Of a stretch of 64,000 bases of DNA, positions 26,845-34,872 are shown in pieces. The position numbers and the translations under genes were made by a program. Origin of the DNA: Aldehydirespirator sp965220485. Its GTDB lineage: Bacteria; Actinomycetota; Acidimicrobiia; Acidimicrobiales; Aldehydirespiratoraceae. The notes below the pieces were generated by a model. It saw only the letters and a list, made by a program, of their open reading frames with translations. It did no database searches and was not told where the DNA came from. The stretch spans positions 1,612,001 through 1,676,000 of the forward strand of contig OZ244832.1 in assembly GCA_965220485.1 (NCBI GenBank), read 5' to 3'. Position 1 is the stretch's first letter. Each line of letters starts with the position of its first letter.

Positions 26845-26891
26845 TCGCTCTTGCTCGCTTCGCTCACGGGCCGCTCGGGCCACGGCCTCGC
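26845..26891 (-). repeat. Dispersed element copy
   Basis: CGCTCTTGCTCGCTTCGCTC followed by ACGGGCCGCTCGGGCCACGG and CCTCGC. Nearly identical to copies at 26998-27048 and 31808-31857. Lies just upstream of the flippase start. Confidence 0.85.
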
Positions 26892-26997
26892 TAACGCTCG
26901 GCCTCTAGCCGGGCCATTGAGCCCCCGAAGTCTAGATTGCGACGAGGCTTAGAGCGTCCGCAAGTAGGTGAGAGCCCGTGGTGTCGCAGCGGTGCCA

Positions 26998-27048
26998 CTC
27001 CCGCTCTTGTTCGCTTCGCTCACGGGCCGCTCGGGCCACGGCCTCGCC
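26998..27048 (-). repeat. Dispersed element copy
   Basis: Second nearby copy of the element, beginning CTCCCGCTCTTGTTCGCTTC and continuing through GGGCCACGGCCTCGC. Lies just beyond the 3' end of the moeB-like gene. The rest of 26819-27095 has no gene. Confidence 0.85.
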
Positions 27049-27095
27049 CGTATGGGGCGGACTCGCTCAATTGTTCGCTCGACCTCTTGGGGTGG

Positions 27096-28262
27096 CTACG
27101 GCTGCGACAGGGCGGGCATGCAGAGACCGTCGAGTTCGCCGACCTCGATGCGGTCGCGGTTGTCGTAGGTGACCTCGTTGAACGGATCGGTGCGCAGCTT
27201 GAACTCGCGGAAGCTCATCTCCAGAGCGTCGAAGGCCACGAGGCGGCCCCGCAGCGAGTCCCCGACTCCCAGGATCAGCTTGATCGCCTCCAGGGCCTGG
27301 ACGCTGCCCACGATGCCCGGCAGCACGCCGAGCACCCCAGCCTCCGCGCAGCTCGGCGCCATCTCCGGCGGCGGGGGCTCAGGAAGCATGTCGCGGTAGG
27401 TGGGACCGTTGCGGGGGTCGAACACCGTGACCTGGCCCTCGAAGCGGAAGATCGACCCGTGCACCACCGGTATGCCGAGCTTGACGGAGGCGTCGTTGAG
27501 CAGGTAGCGGCTGGGGAAGTTGTCGGCGCCGTCCACGACCACGTCGTAGCCGTTGAGGATCTCCATGATGTTGTCGGCGCCGAGCCGGGTGTCGTAGGTG
27601 ACCACGTTCACGTCGGGATTGAGTGCGGTCAGGGTCTTCTTGGCCGAGTCAACCTTGCGGTCGCCAATCCGGTCGACGTTGTGGAGTATCTGGCGCTGGA
27701 GGTTGGACTCGTCCACCTCGTCCATGTCGATGATGCCGAGGGTGCCGACTCCCGCGGCCGCGAGGTAGAGGGCCGCAGGCGAGCCGAGCCCGCCCGCTCC
27801 GAGCAGCAGGACTTTGGCGTCGAGCAGCTTGATCTGCCCCTCCTCGCCCACCTCGGGCACCAGCAGGTGGCGCTGGTAGCGGTTGCGCTGGTCCGGTGAC
27901 AGCGTCCGGGGCCGCTGCCACTGGCGTCCCTCGTCCTTCCACTTGTTGAAGCCCCCGTCCATGGACACCACATCGGTGTAGCCCATTTGGGTGAGGGTGA
28001 CGGCCGCGAAGGCGGAGCGCACGCCGCCCGCGCACATCGCCACCAGGGGTGTGGACCGGTCGGAGATCCGATTCTCGATGCTCGACTCGAGCTGGCCTCG
28101 TGGGATGTGCACGGAGCCGGGGATGGCGCCCTGCTCGTACTCGTCGGGCTCGCGCACGTCGAGAAGGGTCCAGCCCTCGCCCAGCAATCGCTCACCACCG
28201 GCGGTGTCAACCTCGCGGATCTGAGCCTTGGCCTGCTGCAGCAGTTCTCGGAAACTAGCCAT
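27096..28262 (-). CDS. moeB: MoeB/ThiF-type adenylyltransferase with N-terminal rhodanese domain
   Basis: 388 residues. Activates the C-terminal Gly-Gly of a ubiquitin-like sulfur carrier (MoaD/ThiS/CysO class) by adenylation; the rhodanese part can supply sulfur. Residues ~20-115 are rhodanese: WTLLDVREPDEYEQGAIPGS, HIPRGQL, and active-site loop VAMCAGGVRS (Cys present). Residues ~125-388 are the E1-like domain: RYQRHLLVPEVGEEGQ, VLLLGAGGLGSPAALYLAAAG, DMDEVDESNLQRQ and PSCAEAGVLGVLPG. In actinobacterial MoeZ the rhodanese is C-terminal, so the order here is reversed. ATG 28262. Substrate carrier is not in the window. Confidence 0.92.
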   Translation of the reverse strand: MASFRELLQQAKAQIREVDTAGGERLLGEGWTLLDVREPDEYEQGAIPGSVHIPRGQLESSIENRISDRSTPLVAMCAGGVRSAFAAVTLTQMGYTDVVSMDGGFNKWKDEGRQWQRPRTLSPDQRNRYQRHLLVPEVGEEGQIKLLDAKVLLLGAGGLGSPAALYLAAAGVGTLGIIDMDEVDESNLQRQILHNVDRIGDRKVDSAKKTLTALNPDVNVVTYDTRLGADNIMEILNGYDVVVDGADNFPSRYLLNDASVKLGIPVVHGSIFRFEGQVTVFDPRNGPTYRDMLPEPPPPEMAPSCAEAGVLGVLPGIVGSVQALEAIKLILGVGDSLRGRLVAFDALEMSFREFKLRTDPFNEVTYDNRDRIEVGELDGLCMPALSQP

Positions 28263-28330
28263 GGCTAAATCCTACCTGTCTTGTCAGGATTTCGCCACCC
28301 AGAGGCCGAGCTTGCGAGGCCCCCGGGCCC

Positions 28331-28631
28331 GAGCGGCCCGCGAGCGCAGCGAGCAAGAGCGGAAGACACAGCCCGAGCGGCCCGCGAGCGCAGCGAGCAA
28401 GAGCGGAAGACACAGCCCGAGCGGCCCGCGAGCGCAGCGAGCAAGAGCGGAAGACACAGCCCGAGCGGCCCGCGAGCGCAGCGAGCAAGAGCGGAAGACA
28501 CAGCCCGAGCGGCCCGCGAGCGCAGCGAGCAAGAGCGGAAGACACAGCCCGAGCGGCCCGCGAGCGCAGCGAGCAAGAGCGGAAGACACAGCCCGAGCGG
28601 CCCGCGAGCGCAGCGAGCAAGAGCGGGAAAC
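28331..28631 (+). repeat. 44-bp tandem array, about 6.8 copies
   Basis: Units start at 28331, 28375, 28419, 28463, 28507, 28551 and 28595 (last partial), each GAGCGGCCCGCGAGCGCAGC + GAGCAAGAGCGGAAGACACA + GCCC. The unit is the reverse complement of the dispersed element seen elsewhere in the window. 44 is not a multiple of three, so the open frames across it are not a protein. It fills the gap between the moeB-like start and the Sir2 stop. Confidence 0.95.
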
Positions 28632-28642
28632 CGGAGAGGGCG

Positions 28643-29431
28643 TCAGGTCGGGCCGTTGACTTCTTCCATCCCGCAGATGACGGGAAGGGCTTCGCTAATG
28701 GACCCGCCCACCAAGACATCGGCCAGCGCGTCGAACTCGGTCGGCTCGCCGTTCACGATCACCAGGCGGGCCCCGGAGTGCACGGCAATCACCGCGGTCC
28801 GGTTGATGGGCGACACGGCCAGGGTGGTGCCCACTGCCAGGAACAGATCGCATTCGGTGGAGGCCCGCTCGGCCCGATCAAGATCGACGGAGTTGAGGCT
28901 CTGGCCGAACGACACAGTGGCCGCCTTGAGGAGCCACCCGCAGCGGGGGCACTCCGGATCGGCCTCTCCAGCCCTCACTCGTTGCAGCGCAACTTCGATG
29001 TCGTCGCGGTAGTCGCACGACAGGCACTGCACCTTGCGGGTGGTGCCGTGTATCTCCACCACGAGTTCCGGGGAGTTGCCGGCCCGCTGGTGGAGCTCGT
29101 CCACGTTCTGAGTGATCAGCAGGTGGAGCTTGCCCCGCCGCTCCAAGTGGACCAAGGCCTCGTGGCCCCGATTGGGCTCGACGTCAGCCCACAGAGCGCC
29201 TTCGGCCCGTCGGGCCCAGTTGCTGCGGCGGACCTCGGGATCGGAGACGTAGACGTTGATGTTCGAGGCTCGCTCGGCTGCGGGATCGCGTGTCCACAGT
29301 CCCTTGGGCCCCCGGAAGTCCGGCAGGCCGCTGTCGGTGGAGATGCCCGCCCCGGTGAGCACGGTCACGCGCTCGGCGGAGCCGACCATCCGGCGGGCCC
29401 CGGCCACCGAGGCCGCAGCATCCGCGAGCAT
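28643..29431 (-). CDS. Sir2-family NAD-dependent protein deacylase
   Basis: 262 residues. Removes acyl groups from lysines using NAD. Motifs: VTVLTGAGISTDSGLPDFRG (NAD site), LLITQNVDELHQRAG, the catalytic histidine in VVEIHGT, and a four-cysteine zinc site CLSC...CPRCG. VGTTLAVSPINR and VIVNGEPTEFD complete the Rossmann part. ATG 29431 gives a length normal for bacterial sirtuins. The 3' end abuts the 44-bp array. Confidence 0.94.
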   Translation of the reverse strand: MLADAAASVAGARRMVGSAERVTVLTGAGISTDSGLPDFRGPKGLWTRDPAAERASNINVYVSDPEVRRSNWARRAEGALWADVEPNRGHEALVHLERRGKLHLLITQNVDELHQRAGNSPELVVEIHGTTRKVQCLSCDYRDDIEVALQRVRAGEADPECPRCGWLLKAATVSFGQSLNSVDLDRAERASTECDLFLAVGTTLAVSPINRTAVIAVHSGARLVIVNGEPTEFDALADVLVGGSISEALPVICGMEEVNGPT

Positions 29432-29562
29432 CCCGCCAGCGTAGCGCTCGAGCCACGGCTCACCGGCCCGACACCAACTGCAACCGCCATCGGATGCGGC
29501 ACCCGCTGGCCATCCGGCCTGACCTTGATGTAGTCGGCTGCCCTACCACAGAATACTTCTGT

Positions 29563-29591
29563 TTGACAAGTCTAATAACCACAAATATCCT
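29563..29591 (+). promoter_or_regulatory. Consensus-like sigma-70 promoter
   Basis: TTGACA at 29563-29568, a 17-base spacer, and TATCCT at 29586-29591, in an AT-rich patch unusual for this genome, 72 bp ahead of the ATG at 29663. Confidence 0.7.
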
Positions 29592-29662
29592 GAAAAGTCG
29601 CTCCTTCCCCCGATTGGCTGCAATTTACGCGTTCACGAACACCCATCTCTTGGAGAAACACC

Positions 29663-30289
29663 ATGACTTCGTCCATCAACCTTCCGCCGACCATCATCAA
29701 CGCTGATGTGCTCATGCTCATCCCGTGGATCGACCACCGCACCGACGCCTTCGGCCACGATCCGAGATCTGTCTACGTAGAACAGTTCTGGCTCGGGACT
29801 CTGGGGCCTTCCACCACCTGGTTCCTGCGCCACTGCGCCACCGTGCTCGACGACACCGACAGCGCCGTCGTCAGTCTGCGTGACACCGCCAGCACCCTCG
29901 GTATCGGACACGAGGGCGGCGTTCGCAGTGCCATGATCAAGACGGTCGCCCGAGCCTGCCGCTTCAGGGCGGCACGTCCCGTGGGTTCGGCGACCCTGGC
30001 CGTTCGTCTCCAGATGCCACGGCTAAGCCACCGCCAACTGCAACGAATGCCCACGTTCCTGCAACAGCGCCATGAGGAGTTCACTGCGATCAGATTGAAT
30101 CCCGACCCTTCGGACCCTCAACAGGACCGGGCTCGGCGGCTGGCGATGATCCTGATCGAATGCGGCGATACCTTCAGCGAGACGGAGTCGCAGCTGGCTC
30201 GACTGAGATTCCGTCCAGCCATCGCCTCCCAAGCGGTCCACTGGGCCTGGAGCCAACATCACAGCCGGACTTCTCCAGAGGCTGCCTGA
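29663..30289 (+). CDS. Conserved actinobacterial hypothetical protein
   Basis: 208 residues, preceded by TTGGAGAAACACC (Shine-Dalgarno GGAGA) and a strong promoter. The segment YVEQFWLGTLGPSTTWFLRHC followed by LGIGHEGGVRSAMIKTVARA, LAVRLQMPRLSHRQLQRMP and LQQRHEEF resembles a family of small actinobacterial proteins of unknown function that I have seen but cannot name; the pattern of a helical bundle with an MIKTVARACRF stretch suggests a winged-helix-like fold. No membrane segment or signal peptide. It is a stand-alone gene, followed by the 36-bp array. Function unknown. Confidence 0.75.
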   Translation: MTSSINLPPTIINADVLMLIPWIDHRTDAFGHDPRSVYVEQFWLGTLGPSTTWFLRHCATVLDDTDSAVVSLRDTASTLGIGHEGGVRSAMIKTVARACRFRAARPVGSATLAVRLQMPRLSHRQLQRMPTFLQQRHEEFTAIRLNPDPSDPQQDRARRLAMILIECGDTFSETESQLARLRFRPAIASQAVHWAWSQHHSRTSPEAA

Positions 30290-30304
30290 CGCGCACCTCT
30301 GTCC

Positions 30305-30664
30305 ATGCTGCGTGACGACCAAGACGGCTCCGCGCTGCCCATGCTGCGTGACGACCAGGACGGCTCCGCGCTGCCCATGCTGCGTGACGACCAAGACGGC
30401 TCCGCGCTGCCCATGCTGCGTGACGACCAGGACGGCTCCGCGCTGCCCATGCTGCGTGACGACCAAGACGGCTCCGCGCTGCCCATGCTGCGTGACGACC
30501 AGGACGGCTCCGCGCTGCCCATGCTGCGTGACGACCAGGACGGCTCCGCGCTGCCCATGCTGCGTGACGACCAGGACGGCTCCGCGCTGCCCATGCTGCG
30601 TGACGACCAGGACGGCTCCGCGCTGCCCATGCTGCGTGACGACCAGGACGGCTCCGCGCTGCCC
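30305..30664 (+). repeat. 36-bp tandem array, 10 copies
   Basis: Unit ATGCTGCGTGACGACCARGA + CGGCTCCGCGCTGCCC. Copies 1-6 alternate CCAAG/CCAGG, implying a 72-bp higher-order unit; copies 6-10 all have CCAGG. The unit length (12 codons) keeps several frames open on both strands: one forward frame reads MLRDDQDGSALP repeated from an ATG in each copy. No Shine-Dalgarno or homologous domain flanks it, so I treat it as non-coding DNA with low probability of a repeat peptide. Confidence 0.95.
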
Positions 30665-30712
30665 ATCAGTATCAGGGTGATGTAGCGTCGGGGCCCCAGC
30701 CTGGGGGTGGAC

Positions 30713-31759
30713 ATGGAGCCTGCGATACCAAACGGCATCGAGGAGATCGACGACGAGTGGCTGTCGCAGGCCATCGGCGCATCCGTGCGGGCCGTCAGCA
30801 TCGAGGACATCGGCACCGGGGTCGGGATGATCGGCGCGCTGTACCGGGCGACGCTGGAAGGCGACGGTCCCGGCAGCGTGGTCATCAAGCTGCCGGGACT
30901 CGACGAGACGGCCCGATTCACTGCGGCCATCCTGCGCCTCAACATCCGCGAGGTCGGCTTCTACCGCGAGCTCGCCGCCGAGAGCCCCGTCCGGGTGCCC
31001 GCCTGCCACTTCGGCGCCGTCGACCCAGAGACCCACCAGTTCGTGCTGGTGCTCGAAGACGTCGGCTCGTGCCGGGCTGTTGACCAGATCGAGGGCATGG
31101 GCCCGGCCGACGCCGGGCAGGCCGTCGACGAGCTCGCCCGATGGCACGCCCACTGGTGGGGCGCGGCCGGACCGATCGTGGAGCGGGGAACCGCGGTGGC
31201 CATCGGCGATCCCATCTACCCGATGCTGCTGCCCCCGGTGTTCACGGACGGCTGGGGGAAAGTCCGCAGCGCGATGAGCGTCCCCCGATCGGTCGAGATG
31301 GTTTCCGACGGCTGGGTCGAGGCCCTCCCCCGCCTGCTGCAGTCAATGGCCACGCCGCCCAGCACTCTGGCCCACGGCGACTACCGGGCCGACAACATGT
31401 TCTTCGACGACGACGGCCGCGTCGTGCTCTTTGACTTCCAGGTCATCGGGGAGTCCACACCCGCTGGCGATCTGGCCTACTTCGTCACCGGAAGCCTCTC
31501 CCCCGCTACCGCATCGGAGATCGAGCAAGCCCTGTACGAGCGCTGGCTGGGCGCCCTGGCATCGGAGGGTGTGCCCGAGTCCGAGACCGTCGGTATGTGG
31601 GACCGCTACCGCGACGCGGTTCTGTTCTGCGTGTGCTATCCGATGATCGCGGGCGCGGGGATGGATCTCTCCGACGAGCGCCAGCGGGGTCTGCTGGCCG
31701 CCACCTTCGAGCGCTTCGAGCGTGCCGCCGACGAGCTGAGCCTGCCCGACCTGCTCTGA
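30713..31759 (+). CDS. Phosphotransferase of the APH/EcKL-like kinase fold
   Basis: 348 residues. Aminoglycoside-phosphotransferase-like fold with HGDYRADNMFF (catalytic Asp and Asn) and VVLFDFQVIG (metal-binding Asp), an N-lobe with GSVVIKLPG and the hydrophobic hinge FVLVLEDVG. Such proteins phosphorylate small hydroxyl compounds; the substrate cannot be read from sequence. ATG 30713 was chosen because GGGGGTGG lies about 6 bases upstream; GTG 30707 is an alternative. Gene is isolated and ends convergent to the aminopeptidase. Confidence 0.85.
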   Translation: MEPAIPNGIEEIDDEWLSQAIGASVRAVSIEDIGTGVGMIGALYRATLEGDGPGSVVIKLPGLDETARFTAAILRLNIREVGFYRELAAESPVRVPACHFGAVDPETHQFVLVLEDVGSCRAVDQIEGMGPADAGQAVDELARWHAHWWGAAGPIVERGTAVAIGDPIYPMLLPPVFTDGWGKVRSAMSVPRSVEMVSDGWVEALPRLLQSMATPPSTLAHGDYRADNMFFDDDGRVVLFDFQVIGESTPAGDLAYFVTGSLSPATASEIEQALYERWLGALASEGVPESETVGMWDRYRDAVLFCVCYPMIAGAGMDLSDERQRGLLAATFERFERAADELSLPDLL

Positions 31760-31807
31760 CGATCAGCGCTGGCAGGTCGTGAGCGTGTCGCTGCAAGGCA
31801 TTGCATC

Positions 31808-31906
31808 TCCCGCTCTTGTTCGCTGCGCTCATGGGCCGCTCGGGCCACGGCCTCGCTCTACGCCAACGGGAGCCTTCCCGAGTCTCCGCCTATCCGCTCG
31901 GCCTCT
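31808..31906 (-). repeat. Dispersed element, extended copy
   Basis: Core CTCCCGCTCTTGTTCGCTGC ... GGGCCGCTCGGGCCACGGCC then, after a variable spacer, GCCTATCCGCTCGGCCTC. The same two-part layout occurs in reverse orientation at 59411-59485. Sits between two convergent genes. Confidence 0.75.
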
Positions 31907-31926
31907 GAGCGGCTCGATCGGTTTCC

Positions 31927-33393
31927 TCAGCCGGTCGAGGCGTAGGTGGAGGCCAATTCGATCAGGGTGTGCACGCCGAAACCGGTGCCGCCCTTGGAGA
32001 TGTCGCCGTCGTCGGACTCGGCCCGGGCCGGCCCGGCGATGTCGAGGTGGACCCAGGGGATGTCGTCGGCCACGAACTGCTGCAGGATCAGCCCCGCAGT
32101 GAGCGCCCCGCCGTGGTTGCCGCCGATGTTCTTCATGTCGGCCACATTGGAGTCGAACTGCTTGCTGTAGTCGGCCGGCAACGGCAGCGGCCAGACCCGC
32201 TCCCCGCTGCGGTCCGCAGCGTCGCGCACCTGTTCGATGAACGACTGGTCGTTGCCCATCAGCCCGGCGATGGACGGCCCGAGCGCAACCATGCAGGCGC
32301 CGGTCAGGGTGGCCAGGTCCACAATGGCATCCGGCTTGTCCTCCGACGCCAGCGACAGGGCGTCGGCCAGGATCAGGCGGCCCTCGGCGTCGGTGTTGAG
32401 AACTTCGATGGTCTTGCCGTTGCGGATGGTCAGCACGTCGCCGGGCCGGGTGGCGTCGCCGCCAAGCATGTTGTCCGTCATCGGCAGGTATGCCTTGACC
32501 CTGGCCGGAGCGGCCACGGCGGGCAGCACCGACATGGCCCCAATGATTGCGGCAGCCCCGCCCATGTCCATCTTCATGGCCATCATTCCCTGCGCGGTCT
32601 TGATGGACAGGCCGCCGGCGTCGAAGGTGATCCCCTTGCCGACGAAGGCGAGCGTCGCCGTGGGGGCTCCTTCAGGCTCGTAGGTCAGCTCCACGTAGCG
32701 TGGGGGATGGGTGCTGCCCCGGTTGACGCCGAGCAGCCCTCCGAGTCGCTGCTTCTTGATCTCCGCCTCGGTCCAGACCCTCGACTTCAGCCCAGCCTTG
32801 CGGGCGATGGCGACGGCCTTGCGGGCGAAGGCTGGGGGTGTCAGCGAACCGCCGGGCTCATTCTCCAGGTCTCGGGCCACGCACACCCCTGCCGCGATGG
32901 CCGCGCCGCGTTGCAGCGCGTCCCTGGCCGCAGCCGAGGTGCTGCCTATGACATCGACCCGGGCCAGCTTGGGCTGGCTGCCGTCACCGTTGCCATCGCC
33001 CTCGGCCGACTTGAAGGTGGTGTAGCGGTAGTTGCCGAGAATCACGCCCTCGGCCAGCGCCTGGCGGGCCGGGCCGGAGGCCACATCGGTGCCATCGGCC
33101 AAGCGGACCGCCACCCTCGCGTGACGGGAGCACGAGCGGGCCAGCACCGCGCCGGCTCGCCGGATCGTGGCCGCGGTTACCTTCGCCGCGGGGCCGAGGC
33201 CCACCAGCCCGACGAAACCACCGTCGGCGGGCTGCAGATATACCTGATCCGCCTTGCCCTCGAAGCCGGTCGTGTCCAATACCCCACTGTCGAAGCCATT
33301 TGGGCCGGCTTCAACATCTTCGGAAGTGACGAGGGCGACACTCGTGGTGGCCGCCTTGGGCACCGAGCGAACTGCATGGACTGTGATTGGCAT
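31927..33393 (-). CDS. pepA: Leucyl aminopeptidase (M17)
   Basis: 488 residues. Two-metal exopeptidase releasing N-terminal amino acids, cytosolic. C-terminal catalytic half carries VGKGITFDAGGLSIK (metal/catalytic Lys and Asp), MKMDMGGAAAIIG, the invariant NTDAEGRLILADAL and DLATLTGACMVALG; the N-terminal half is the M17 macro-like domain. An Asp/Gly-rich loop (AEGDGNGDGSQ) near residue 130 is an insertion. ATG 33393. The gene is transcribed toward the dispersed repeat; a strong inverted repeat lies between it and ligD upstream. Confidence 0.95.
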   Translation of the reverse strand: MPITVHAVRSVPKAATTSVALVTSEDVEAGPNGFDSGVLDTTGFEGKADQVYLQPADGGFVGLVGLGPAAKVTAATIRRAGAVLARSCSRHARVAVRLADGTDVASGPARQALAEGVILGNYRYTTFKSAEGDGNGDGSQPKLARVDVIGSTSAAARDALQRGAAIAAGVCVARDLENEPGGSLTPPAFARKAVAIARKAGLKSRVWTEAEIKKQRLGGLLGVNRGSTHPPRYVELTYEPEGAPTATLAFVGKGITFDAGGLSIKTAQGMMAMKMDMGGAAAIIGAMSVLPAVAAPARVKAYLPMTDNMLGGDATRPGDVLTIRNGKTIEVLNTDAEGRLILADALSLASEDKPDAIVDLATLTGACMVALGPSIAGLMGNDQSFIEQVRDAADRSGERVWPLPLPADYSKQFDSNVADMKNIGGNHGGALTAGLILQQFVADDIPWVHLDIAGPARAESDDGDISKGGTGFGVHTLIELASTYASTG

Positions 33394-33423
33394 CCGGCCA
33401 GACTAACCGTCCATCCTGCCACC

Positions 33424-33488
33424 CTGGCGGTTCGGAATTGGCAGCAGAACGAGCCCGATAGGGACCCCAACGCTGCCAATTCCGCCAG
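33424..33488. terminator. Inverted repeat, possible terminator
   Basis: CTGGCGG..AATTGGCAGC (33424-33445, with five extra bases) and GCTGCCAATTCCGCCAG (33472-33488) form a 17-bp stem with a 26-base loop. It lies directly 3' of ligD and 5' of the aminopeptidase. No T-run is obvious, so a regulatory role is equally possible. Confidence 0.45.
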
Positions 33489-33493
33489 CCGGG

Positions 33494-34408
33494 CTAGGGC
33501 AACGGGGCAGGCAGATCTTGTTCGAGTGTGAGCGTGGGCGCGAACAGGTCTCCGAACTCTTCCACTCGCTCCAACACGTCGGAGGCCGTGAACGTCAGCG
33601 GCTCACCGTCGGCACCGTCGGACACCTCGTCCCAGGTGATCGGCGTGGAGGCAGTGGGACGATCTCTACCCCGCAGCGAGTAGGGGGCAATAGTGGTCTT
33701 GAAACGGGCGTTCTGACTCCAGTCGATGAACACCTTGCCCGGCCGAAGGCTCCGCTTCATCATCGACACCACCAAGGCGGGAAGACGATTCTCGAGCAGC
33801 TGGGCCACGGCCAGGGCGAAACCTGCGGCGTGGTCGTAGGTGTGGGTGTGGGTCCGGTTGAGGGGCACGTAGAGCTGCAGCCCCTTGCTGCCCGATGTCT
33901 TGGCCCAGGAAACCAGGCCGACTGAGTCCAGAACGTCGCGAACATGCAGGGCCACCTGGCAGCACTCGATGATCGTGGCCGGCGAGCCCGGATCAAGGTC
34001 GAACACCACCATGGTGGGAGAGTCGATGTCGTCACAGCGCGCCATCGGAGCGTGGATCTCCAGCGCGGCCAGATTGGCCGACCACGCCAGTGCCGCCACC
34101 GAGTCGAGACGGCAGTATTCGATCGGCGCTCCCCTATCGCCGGGACCCCGGCAGGTGGGCACCCAGCCGGGACGATGCTTGGGGCAGCGGCTTTCGAAGA
34201 ACGACTCTGCGGTCACGCCGTCGGGCCAACGCCGCAGCGTCACGCCCCGGTCGCCGATGTGGGCCAGCATCACCGGCGCGACCCGCACGTAGTAGTCGAT
34301 CACTTGGGCCTTAGTGAAGCCGGTGAGAGGGTACATGAACTTGTCGAGGTTGCTGACCGACAGCCGGCGACCGTCAACGGTCACGGGCACGCGCTCGGGT
34401 TCGCTCAT
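33494..34408 (-). CDS. ligD: LigD-type DNA polymerase/primase domain protein
   Basis: 304 residues, a stand-alone polymerase (PolDom/AEP) domain of the bacterial NHEJ system, which fills and trims broken ends using ribonucleotides. Motifs: VSNLDKFMYPLTGFTKAQVI, LEIHAPM, MVVFDLDPGSP (catalytic aspartates), KTSGSKGLQLYVPL (nucleotide-binding), KVFIDWSQN (third acid) and KTTIAPYSLRGR. No ligase or phosphoesterase domain is present, as in actinobacteria with split LigD genes. ATG 34408. The adjacent upstream gene is a deleted Ku, so the end-joining pair is broken in this locus. Confidence 0.93.
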   Translation of the reverse strand: MSEPERVPVTVDGRRLSVSNLDKFMYPLTGFTKAQVIDYYVRVAPVMLAHIGDRGVTLRRWPDGVTAESFFESRCPKHRPGWVPTCRGPGDRGAPIEYCRLDSVAALAWSANLAALEIHAPMARCDDIDSPTMVVFDLDPGSPATIIECCQVALHVRDVLDSVGLVSWAKTSGSKGLQLYVPLNRTHTHTYDHAAGFALAVAQLLENRLPALVVSMMKRSLRPGKVFIDWSQNARFKTTIAPYSLRGRDRPTASTPITWDEVSDGADGEPLTFTASDVLERVEEFGDLFAPTLTLEQDLPAPLP

Positions 34409-34467
34409 TGTTCGAACTTACCCACCGCCAGCCCTGTGACGGTCGGGCTTCACGCCGCGGGCGGAGC

Positions 34468-34795
34468 TCACGCCGACTTGCGGATCTCTCGCGCCGGCTC
34501 CTCCTGGTCCGCGTCGGTGTCGGCAGCGGGGTCGGCTGTTTCCGCGGCAGCCTTGCCTGCTGTAGTCGGTTACGGTGACATAGTCGCCCGAAGGAAGCTC
34601 GTAGCCCTTCACGATCCGCTCGGCCGGCAACTCCGAGCCGTCGGCCGACGACACCCTCTTGTGGCGCACCCGGGCTCCGGTCTGGGCGTCGAGCTGGTTG
34701 AAGCGCACGTTCTTGCGGCTCACCGCGCTGTAGATCTGCACGGGGATCGTCACGAGCCCGAAGCTGACCGATCCCTTCCAGATCACTCTCGGCAC
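34468..34795 (-). pseudogene. ku: Ku protein with large internal deletion
   Basis: From GTG 34795 the reverse strand reads a clear bacterial Ku N-terminus: PRVIWKGSVSFGLVTIPVQI, YSAVSRKNVRFNQL, RVSSADGSELPAERIVKGYE, YVTVTDY. After ~77 residues the conserved core is gone, and one base out of frame the sequence continues AGKAAAETADPAADTDADQ... to IRKSA-stop (34468), which looks like the charged C-terminal tail of a Ku. About 150-170 core residues, including most of the DNA-encircling ring, are missing. Normal bacterial Ku is 260-300 residues. Confidence 0.85.
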
Positions 34796-34872
34796 CACTG
34801 GCCTCCTCGCTCCAGCACGAGCCCGGCACAGCCAGGACTCGGCACGCAGGCCTCCGCACCGCCTCGACGAGT

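Noticed and set aside
28281..29012. Forward ORF across the 44-bp array
   Set aside because: 44 is not a multiple of three, the frame cycles through repeats, then runs antisense to Sir2.
28331..30664. CRISPR array
   Set aside because: Both arrays have head-to-tail units with no unique spacers and no cas genes nearby.
30305..30685. Repeat peptide ORF (MLRDDQDGSALP x10) and a long reverse-strand ORF over the same DNA
   Set aside because: Open frames follow automatically from a 36-bp unit; no Shine-Dalgarno, signal or flanking domain. Kept as a repeat.
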